Assembly (NCBI GenBank): GCA_031259345.1
Contig: JAIRLQ010000049.1
Span: 1 to 5,681 of the forward strand
Source of the DNA: Treponema sp.
GTDB lineage: Bacteria; Spirochaetota; Spirochaetia; Treponematales; Breznakiellaceae
Reading direction: 5' to 3'
DNA: 5,681 nt
Of this stretch, positions 5,199-5,681 are shown piece after piece (the first letter of the stretch is position 1; each line of letters opens with the position of its first letter). Below the pieces are notes generated by a model. The model did no database searches and was not told the origin of the DNA. It saw only the letters and a program-made list of their open reading frames with translations. A program made the position numbers and the translations under genes.

Positions 5199-5232
5199 GA
5201 GTTATTAAAAAACTAAAGTTTTTAAACAACTC
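5199..5232 (-). terminator. AT-rich hairpin after the minus-strand membrane gene
   Basis: The two 16-base arms 5199-5214 and 5217-5232 match with two mismatches around a 2-base centre; the core is AAAAACT/AGTTTTT. It begins three bases past the stop codon of the minus-strand gene. Its descending arm on that strand is T-rich (AGTTTTTT), so it could end that transcript, but the AT-rich stem is weaker than a classical terminator. The inverted repeat is clear; the function is inferred. Confidence 0.35.
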
Positions 5233-5234
5233 CA

Positions 5235-5681
5235 TTAATCTTTCCAGGGGAAAATAAAATTCTTGAGGCTGCGGGTGCCGGTTCGCTCCCGCTCGTCAAT
5301 GAGCAGCGCGTCCCAGGGTATCTTGCGCCTGTCTTCACCGGGGTGTTCTTCAATCCAGTCGTATTTTAAAAGCCGCAGTCTTAAGGCTTCATCAACAAAA
5401 AGAAGTATCCCCGCGGGCCCCGGAAAAAGAAAAGCCAGAAAGACCGAAACAGAGAGCATAACCAACGAAGCGGCGAAGGTAAACAAACAAAAAGCAGGGT
5501 TATCAAAAAAAATGATAAAACACTTTTTAAAGATTTTAAAAAGTTTTGTATCCAGCCGGGATCTTACCGCAAAAAGAAATTGAAGCGATAAAACCCCGGA
5601 CACCAAAGTCCAAAAAATTATTGCGGCAAAAAAAAGACCTGCCATGGAATTCATCTTCAGATAAAAGGGGATTACCAGGGT
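5235..5681 (-). CDS. Integral membrane protein, C-terminal part (start outside window)
   Basis: The frame stays open through the right edge, so the gene is cut at its 5' end. Nine codons (TLVIPFYLK) precede the ATG at 5654, which has no Shine-Dalgarno and is probably internal. The visible 148 residues show two hydrophobic segments, around MAGLFFAAIIFWTLVSG and CLFTFAASLVMLSVSVFLAF, joined by a basic stretch (RSRLDTKLFKIFKKC). A conserved-looking polar tail follows with LRLRLLKYDWIEEHP, KIPWDALL and a terminal FIFPWKD. The layout recalls small multi-pass proteins such as the YesL/DUF624 type, and I have an impression of treponemal homologues, but no function can be assigned. It is convergent with the Cys/His gene. 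The TAA stop is at 5237-5235. Confidence 0.8.
   Translation of the reverse strand, partial: TLVIPFYLKMNSMAGLFFAAIIFWTLVSGVLSLQFLFAVRSRLDTKLFKIFKKCFIIFFDNPAFCLFTFAASLVMLSVSVFLAFLFPGPAGILLFVDEALRLRLLKYDWIEEHPGEDRRKIPWDALLIDERERTGTRSLKNFIFPWKD

Noticed and set aside
5263..5583. 106-residue plus-strand frame opposite the membrane gene
   Set aside because: It is very basic and Ser-rich, as expected for the complement of a membrane protein with acidic tail, and has no ribosome site.
1..5681. CRISPR array, tRNA, rRNA, phage or toxin-antitoxin system
   Set aside because: No spaced identical repeats, cloverleaf pattern, integrase, transposase or toxin-like small gene pair was found on either strand.

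Overview
The window looks like a chromosomal segment from a spirochaete, most likely a Treponema-type organism with roughly balanced base composition (termite-gut treponemes come to mind). This rests on the overall look of the proteins, a spirochaete-style lipoprotein signal and the C-terminal sequence of the last membrane protein. It is a judgement by eye, not a database result.

Positions 1-249 hold the probable tail of an upstream gene (stop at 83-85), a textbook Rho-independent terminator (115-149) and a short leader. A tightly packed plus-strand block of four genes follows. recJ (250-2424) encodes the single-strand-specific 5'-3' exonuclease. It overlaps by four bases (ATGA) an exported M23/LytM peptidoglycan endopeptidase (2421-3566). 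After 35 bases comes rpsU (3602-3805, ribosomal protein bS21) with a TTG start and an unusually long Shine-Dalgarno match. One base later starts a lipoprotein with a phosphodiester glycosidase (NAGPA-type) domain (3807-4742). The spacing suggests co-transcription, joining a DNA-repair nuclease, a ribosomal protein and two envelope proteins. A possible extra promoter for rpsU lies at the end of the peptidase gene.

After a 99-base gap with a promoter-like sequence and a perfect 13-bp palindrome lies a small gene (4842-5102) for an 86-residue Cys/His-rich protein. It is built from three tandem units and is probably zinc-binding. Positions 5103-5234 hold three inverted repeats between convergent genes. 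The right end (5235-5681, minus strand) is the C-terminal part of an integral membrane protein whose start lies outside the window; the frame stays open through the edge.

The most interesting observations are these. (1) RecJ carries an insertion of about 130 residues in its DHH domain that reads like a DnaQ/DEDD exonuclease fold with all its catalytic residues lost. (2) The rpsU start region combines a 12-nt Shine-Dalgarno, a TTG start and two mutually exclusive hairpins, which suggests feedback control. (3) The three-unit Cys/His protein has its own promoter and operator-like palindrome. No CRISPR array, tRNA, rRNA or intact mobile element was seen.
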